This document shows, piece by piece, positions 6,292 through 10,341 of a DNA stretch of 10,341 bases. The notes under the pieces are model-generated. The model was given only the letters and a program-made list of their open reading frames with translations, did no database searches and had not been told where the DNA came from. Numbering within the stretch: position 1 is the first letter of the stretch; each line of letters opens with the position of its first letter. The stretch comes from Pseudomonadota bacterium (lineage in GTDB: Bacteria > Pseudomonadota > Alphaproteobacteria > Micropepsales > Micropepsaceae), in NCBI GenBank assembly GCA_021817355.1, contig JAKAVI010000443.1, positions 1-10,341 of the forward strand. The letters run 5' to 3'. The position numbers and the translations under genes were made by a program.

Positions 6292-6666
6292 ATGAAGCTC
6301 CGCCACCCACCGGTAGTGCGATCTCTGCTTTGGTTGTTCTGGCTTCTGGGCACGGCTACGGTCGTGTATGGGTTTATTGCTCACCCTTGGGCCTCAAGCC
6401 TTGCGTTATCGCTCAACTATGTCGGGGCGCTGGTCATGGGCGGCGGAGTCTTCATCATCTGCATCCTCAGCCGGCAAATTCCAATCGAGCGCGTCATTAG
6501 AGGAGTCTGGTTTGCGCTATACTATATGGCGTACGGCCTTTTTATCGCGCTATCCGCCAAGTTAACGAACTCCCAATTTATTTCAGCTTTCGCCCTTATT
6601 AACATCTGCCTCGTAGCGCTAGTGATTACGGGACGGCAGTTCTGGCCAAAGCGCCGTACGGAGTGA
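6292..6666 (+). CDS. Small four-helix membrane protein, candidate bacteriocin immunity protein
   Basis: This 124-aa protein is not recognised by family. It has four hydrophobic segments at about 10-30, 36-60, 69-88 and 95-113, joined by short loops, with a basic N-terminus (MKLRH) and a basic C-terminal tail (GRQFWPKRRTE), suggesting both ends are cytosolic. It starts 6 bp after the precursor stop, so the two are almost certainly co-transcribed. Small polytopic proteins directly after a precursor are the usual immunity proteins of class II bacteriocins and microcins, which protect the producer at the inner membrane. That role is inferred from position and topology only. The ribosome binding site is weak, suggesting translational coupling to the precursor. 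Base composition is lower in GC than the flanking transporter and copper genes. Confidence 0.75.
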   Translation: MKLRHPPVVRSLLWLFWLLGTATVVYGFIAHPWASSLALSLNYVGALVMGGGVFIICILSRQIPIERVIRGVWFALYYMAYGLFIALSAKLTNSQFISAFALINICLVALVITGRQFWPKRRTE

Positions 6667-7049
6667 CGCTGCCCCTTTTATCCAGGGGGCGTTGGAATCT
6701 GGCGATTGATTGTCTCCATCTGTTCCGGTGAAGCAAGAGGCCAAGGCGCATGCCTCCGCTTTCACTCGCTTCTGAAGGTCGATGGCTGTTCGCGCGAACT
6801 ACCTAAAGTGTGCAGCAGAGCTGCCATCGATAAGGCTGATCCCGCCAATCTTCACGCCGTTCAGATCGTCGGATTGCGTACGCGCCGACGCCGCCTACAA
6901 GCTTTGCCTTCCCTATGAAATCTGCATCGCGGAAGAAGCGACGGGGCGCGACATTCCACGACTGCCGGTGCGGCCTCGGCTGGGCGCCGCGTATGAAAAC
7001 ATTCACCACGACCGACGTCGGCGAGTTTGCACCTGCCACCCCAGTTTAG
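6667..7049. other. Gene-free junction region between the bacteriocin and copper modules
   Basis: No convincing gene is present. Just after the immunity candidate, GCCCC (6671-6675) and GGGGC (6686-6690) could form a weak hairpin without a T-run, at best a poor terminator. The rest gives only short frames without recognisable motifs. A minus-strand stretch around 6821-6880 reads DDLNGVKIGGISLIDGSS in an open frame of about 32 codons, which looks protein-like but is too short to assign. The 5' third of copA should be here but is missing. Confidence 0.6.
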
Positions 7050-8370
7050 CGCCACAATCCACGAACTTTTCTGGACAGACGAGGACCCCGAAGACGTCTT
7101 TTACCATCTCAAGACGGGCGACGGATATTACAACTATCACAAGCGCACGCTAGGCGACTTCTTCGAGGACATCGCCTCGAACGGCCTTGCCGCGACACTC
7201 AGAAACCGTGCCGCCTGGGGTACCATGCGCATGGACCCACGCGACATAACCGATGTCAGCGGCGTGCAGACGGGCGGCACCTACACCTATTTGGTCAACG
7301 GCTGTCCCCCAGCTGCCAACTGGACCGCCCTTTTCAAACCAGGCGAGCGGATTCGCCTGCGCTTCATCAACTCGTCGTCGATGAGCTATTTTGACGTGCG
7401 GATCCCCGGCCTCAAGATGACGGTCGTGGCCGCCGATGGCAGCAATGTCGAGCCTGTCACGGTCGACGAATTCCGCATAGCCGTCGCGGAGACCTATGAT
7501 GTGATCGTCACCCCGCGCGACGATGCCTACACCATCTTCGCCCAGTCGATGGACAGAAGCGGCTACGCCCGGGCCACTCTGGCGGTGCGTCCTGGCCTGA
7601 CGGCGCCCATACCGGCCATGGACCAAGTATTTAGCCGCACGATGGCCGATATGGGCATGGCAAGAATGGCCGGAATGAAGATGGCTGGCATGAATATGGA
7701 GGGCGCAAACGGGTCTGCCGGCAGCATGGCGATGGACAGCCCGAAGCCCATGAACATGGATATGTCGGCCAAGCACAAGATGTTCAGCATGCCCCAGAGG
7801 GCGCCGGTCCATACGAGCGGACAAACGGCCTATCCGCAGCCGCAGGACGTTCATCTCGAACTGGGCCCCGCCGTCGTCAACATAGTCGCCCACCCGACCG
7901 AACGATTGGATCTGCCAGGTGACGGCCTCAACGGCAATGGCCGGGACGTGCTGACGTATGCCCGCCTGACACGCCTTGCTCACGGCCCTAAAAATGCCGA
8001 GTTCGTCACGCGCGAGCCTGACGCTGACGTTCTGCTGCATCTGACCGGAAACATGGAGCGCTACATCTTCGGCTTCAACGGGTTGACCTACAATCAGAGC
8101 CATCCGGTGCGCTTTCCCTATGGCCAGCGCATTCGCGTCACGTTGATCAACGACACCATGATGGAACATCCCATCCACCTTCATGGCATGTTCACGGAGC
8201 TCGACAACCACAAGGGGCGTCTAAGGCCGCTCAAACACACGATCAGCGTCAAGCCGGCCGAAAAGCTGCAGTGCTACGTCAATGCCACCGAGATTGGGCG
8301 TTGGGCCTATCACTGTCACCTGCTCTATCACATGGAGGCGGGCATGTTCACCTCGGCAATCGTGGCATGA
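7027..8370 (+). pseudogene. copA: 5'-truncated copper-resistance multicopper oxidase (CopA/PcoA family)
   Basis: The open frame (447 codons from a TTG) carries only the middle and C-terminal parts of CopA, a periplasmic multicopper oxidase usually of about 600 aa. Recognisable homology begins at WTDEDP (about 7072), followed by YYNYHKRTLGDFF and GTYTYLVNG. A methionine-rich copper-binding stretch (residues about 206-255, MGMARMAGMKMAGMNM) and the C-terminal cupredoxin follow: HPIHLHG (H381, H384, H386) and HCHLLYHMEAGM (H429, C430, H431, H435, M440), giving complete type 1 and half of the type 2/3 ligands. The Tat signal and the first cupredoxin domain with the two other His pairs are missing, and an in-frame stop lies at 6994-6996. 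No start codon with a ribosome binding site is seen. The remaining frame has no stops, so the loss appears recent. It overlaps copB by ATGA. Confidence 0.88.
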
Positions 8371-9119
8371 GCAGCAACATCGCATTCAAAGCATTCGCCT
8401 CCGCGCTGGTGGCGTCCTGGGTGCCCGTCGCCGCGTTTGCCCAGCACCCGACCGAACCGGCCTGGCCAAATACGATGAACAACGATCCATTCGTCGGCTA
8501 CGCGATACTCAATCAGAACGAGATCCGTACCGGCAACGGCACGACGACCTATCGCTGGGACGGCGAAGGCTGGTATGGCGGCAACATCAACCGGGCCTGG
8601 TTCAAGACCGAGGGCAATCTGGACGCGCGCACTGGCGCGCTGGACGACACCGAAGTCCAGACGTTTTATTCGCGGGCGATTTCGCCCTTCTTTAACCTGC
8701 AGGCCGGCGCCCGCTATGATTTCGGCAACATTCCCGGACAGGGCTGGGCGATTTTTGGTGTCGAAGCGCTTGCGCCGTTCTTCTTCGATGTCGGGGCTCA
8801 TACCTTCATCAGCAGCGACGGGCACCTGGGCGCGCGGCTTGACGGCAGCTACGACCTGTACGTCACCCAGCGCTTTATGCTTCAGCCGCAGATCGAAATG
8901 AACTTTTACGGCAAGCGGGATGCACGGCGCGGTACCGGCAGCGGTCTGTCCGACATCGATACGGGCTTGCGGCTTCGCTACGAGGTCACACGCGAATTTG
9001 CGCCCTATGTAGGGGTCGCGTATGAGGGCAAATTTGGCGGCTCCGCCGCTCTTGCCCGCGCCGCGGGTGAGCCAACCGGGAGCGTACGGCTAACGCTTGG
9101 GATACGGCTGTGGATTTGA
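8367..9119 (+). CDS. copB: Copper resistance outer-membrane protein CopB/PcoB
   Basis: This 250-aa outer-membrane protein of the CopB family is believed to take part in copper binding or export at the outer membrane together with CopA. The ATG at 8367 overlaps the copA TGA (ATGA), and it precedes a good Sec signal peptide (1-25, ending AAFA before Q26). This start is therefore preferred over longer in-frame extensions inside copA. The mature part has family landmarks DPFVGYAILNQNEIRTG, YRWDGEGWYGGNINRAWFKTEGN, YSRAISPFFNLQAGARYDF, HLGARLDGSYDLYVTQR and LQPQIEMNFYGK, then alternating beta-strands and a C-terminal strand ending LGIRLWI. It looks full length for a short-form CopB. With copA truncated, its translation and function may be reduced. 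Confidence 0.93.
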   Translation: MSSNIAFKAFASALVASWVPVAAFAQHPTEPAWPNTMNNDPFVGYAILNQNEIRTGNGTTTYRWDGEGWYGGNINRAWFKTEGNLDARTGALDDTEVQTFYSRAISPFFNLQAGARYDFGNIPGQGWAIFGVEALAPFFFDVGAHTFISSDGHLGARLDGSYDLYVTQRFMLQPQIEMNFYGKRDARRGTGSGLSDIDTGLRLRYEVTREFAPYVGVAYEGKFGGSAALARAAGEPTGSVRLTLGIRLWI

Positions 9120-9429
9120 TCCGTCTCGCGCCATAATTGTGCAAAACTATCAGTCCGAGGCTTAGACCGTTTGCACCGATAAGATCGGTCAGCAGGCGGC
9201 GCGAATCAAACGTGCGTCCCTGGCAAACGTGGAGTCTAAGCCGCAAGGACGCGATTCCCCTAATAGCCAATTTCGCCGACGACGCCCAACTCAAGTGGGT
9301 AAGGTACCAGTGTCGGGCGCTGGAGATCTGGCTTGCTAAGTGCGCTGGTAACCCGGCCTGCTGCCGACACGCGCGAAAAGCCTCTGGCCCAGATGCCCTG
9401 TGAAAGTGCCAATTGCCTGAGCTTGCGCG
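9120..9429. other. Intergenic region with an imperfect inverted repeat
   Basis: This is the space between the convergent copB and membrane-protein genes. GGCTTAGAC-CGTTTGC (9159-9174) is mirrored by GCAAACG and GTCTAAGCC (9223-9229 and 9234-9242), with a four-base insertion in the right arm. The enclosed 48 bases include GGCGCGAATCAAACGTGCG, faintly like a tRNA T-arm read on the minus strand but with a broken stem. The structure could be a bidirectional terminator, a small RNA or a relic. No coding sequence is supported here. Confidence 0.35.
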
Positions 9430-10050
9430 TTAGTCCTGCTGCCCATAGGCGCGCGCTACTAAGACGACGAAGGGTAGGAACAGCAGCGCCACCCCAGAGG
9501 AAAAAAGAACAATTGGCACAAAGATGAAGCTTGGGGCCCGTCCATAAGCCGTTCCAATCGTGGGCCCAAGCCGTAAAAAAACCATAAGAGCCACGCCAAT
9601 AAGGGCAAGGCCGCAAAGCGCCAGCCACGCGCAATGGGATCTTGCCCAAGCGGACACGTAGGCCAGCCCCAGGATACCGATGAGCACAGAAGCAAGTTCA
9701 AGACTCATCAGCAGCGGCATAATCTGTAGCAACTGAGCGGCTGGAACCACTGCCCAGACTGCCAGTGCCAAGCCATAGGCGGCGCCGACCAGGGCCAGAC
9801 AGAAGCCGATACCCCGTGACATGCGGCCTACACGGGGGGACCGCGCCACCTCGGGTGCGCGCGTACGGCCAACTGCGGTTAGCAGCAGGGATGGCAGCCC
9901 CACAATAACGCCGCTGCCGAAAACTAAGCCCAACAAGCCCAATGTGATCGGATTTAGATGAAGGCGCCCACGGGCATAGGAATCGAGCAAAATACCTACA
10001 AGCAGCGCAAGAAGCCCCACTATCAAAATCGTGTAGCGACGGCTCGACAT
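9430..10050 (-). CDS. Six-helix integral membrane protein of unknown function
   Basis: I do not recognise this 206-aa protein. It has six hydrophobic segments at about 6-22, 33-58, 79-101, 111-132, 140-159 and 174-200, a basic cytosolic start (MSSRRY), and a basic loop at about 61-80 (GRTRAPEVARSPRVGRMSR). No catalytic or metal-ligand motif stands out; it has only two Cys, both in or near helices, so a copper role is not supported. The frame extends to a TTG at 10107, but that lies inside a promoter-like sequence. The ATG at 10050 follows a purine run GGGGGAGGGG and is preferred; the ATG at 10065 is possible. The gene is alone on its strand, convergent with copB, inside the att-bounded segment. 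A second immunity or stress protein is conceivable but unsupported. Confidence 0.7.
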   Translation of the reverse strand: MSSRRYTILIVGLLALLVGILLDSYARGRLHLNPITLGLLGLVFGSGVIVGLPSLLLTAVGRTRAPEVARSPRVGRMSRGIGFCLALVGAAYGLALAVWAVVPAAQLLQIMPLLMSLELASVLIGILGLAYVSAWARSHCAWLALCGLALIGVALMVFLRLGPTIGTAYGRAPSFIFVPIVLFSSGVALLFLPFVVLVARAYGQQD

Positions 10051-10077
10051 CCCCTCCCCCAACATCCGTTCGCGGGC

Positions 10078-10107
10078 ATTAAACAGAGCGCGCGCGCAAG
10101 CGGTCAA
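10078..10107 (-). promoter_or_regulatory. Promoter-like sequence for the six-helix membrane protein gene
   Basis: On the minus strand, TTGACC (10107-10102) is followed after 18 bp by TTTAAT (10083-10078), five of six matches to each sigma-70 box. A start near 10071 gives a leader of about 20 nt before the ATG at 10050, which supports that start. Confidence 0.5.
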
Positions 10108-10242
10108 CCCGTGTGGAGTCTTAAGGTTCGCAGAGCACCTAGTCGGAGGAGTTGGAGGTGTATTTGAGAATTCAGAGTTAGGCCATCAGCCGCGCCGGCA
10201 AGGGAGTGCGGCCAGGCGCGCCATAAGCCCGATCTCTTTTCT

Positions 10243-10341
10243 CAAAATATTTTTTTGACGGTATTTCTGACGGTACGGAGGCGATTTTTCCAATAGTTTC
10301 AAGGGCTGTGGCTCCTCCCGCCCCAGCCAATTTTATCCGGG
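10243..10341 (+). repeat. att-like direct repeat, copy 2, with tRNA-Gln 3' end
   Basis: This is the second copy of the repeat at 2362-2458, cut by the window edge or ending with it. It keeps the AT-rich start (T-run two bases longer), the two TGACGGTA units 12 bp apart, and the tRNA-Gln-like TCCTCCCGCCCCAGCCA followed by AATTTTATCCGGG. The last 47 bases differ from copy 1 at a single position, so the tRNA-proximal core is better conserved than the arm part. Positions 10108-10242 upstream hold no gene I can support. Confidence 0.75.

Noticed and set aside
5967..6500. 177-codon plus-strand frame overlapping the precursor and immunity genes
   Set aside because: It has Arg/Trp/Ser-rich out-of-frame composition, crosses the intergenic control region and has no ribosome binding site; the frames used at 6061 and 6292 have a proper leader and membrane helices.
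6671..6690. Rho-independent terminator after the immunity candidate
   Set aside because: The hairpin has only five base pairs, a 10-nt loop and no T-run.
7150..8211. 353-codon minus-strand frame
   Set aside because: It is a His-rich antisense shadow of copA; high-GC coding DNA gives long antisense frames.
8271..8366. 32-codon N-terminal extension of copB
   Set aside because: It lies within copA, and would bury the clear signal peptide that begins at 8367.
9195..9225. Second tRNA fragment (T-arm-like sequence)
   Set aside because: The T-stem has a mismatch, the loop lacks TTC-A and no acceptor or CCA follows, so it is not supported.
1..10341. CRISPR array, insertion sequence or integrase gene
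   Set aside because: No regularly spaced repeats, terminal inverted repeats with a transposase, or recombinase motifs were found on either strand.

Overview
The window reads as a mosaic genomic island from a GC-rich alphaproteobacterium. This rests on the tRNA 3'-end sequences, the codon and GC style, and the CopA/CopB type; no marker fixes a genus. No integrase, transposase or replication gene is visible, but tRNA-derived attachment-like sequences mark several junctions.

Left module (about 1-2458). All genes are on the minus strand. A DUF433-type antitoxin and a DUF5615 PIN-like toxin overlap by ATGA and have a promoter-like sequence and a perfect 9-bp inverted repeat upstream. Next comes a chimeric ORF: the N-terminal part of a PD-(D/E)XK-like nuclease joined in frame to the last 109 codons of a peptide-exporting ABC transporter. 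That transporter tail is an approximately 94% copy of the end of the intact transporter further right. The module ends with a 52-nt 3' fragment of tRNA-Gly(GCC) and a 97-bp sequence holding the 3' end of a tRNA-Gln.

Right module (2459-10341). It is bounded on both sides by the same roughly 97-99 bp tRNA-Gln-derived repeat, as expected for an att-flanked cassette without its own integrase. Its left half is a small-bacteriocin (class II microcin-like) locus. On the minus strand are a HlyD/CvaA-type adaptor and a C39-peptidase ABC exporter (ATGA-coupled). Divergently on the plus strand are a 74-aa Gly/Ala-rich precursor with a textbook double-glycine leader and a 124-aa four-helix membrane protein that is the natural immunity candidate. 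The proposed flow is: precursor made, leader cut after Gly-Gly by the C39 domain, core exported through exporter plus adaptor and a chromosomal TolC-like channel not in the window, and producer protected by the four-helix protein. The intergenic space has face-to-face promoter-like sequences and a 10-bp perfect inverted repeat just ahead of the precursor gene.

The right half holds a 5'-truncated copper-resistance multicopper oxidase gene (copA), an intact copB overlapping it by ATGA, and on the minus strand an unrecognised six-helix membrane protein with a good promoter. The precursor/immunity section looks more AT-rich than the flanking genes, consistent with separate acquisition. All gene functions are inferred from reading motifs by eye; no database search was run.
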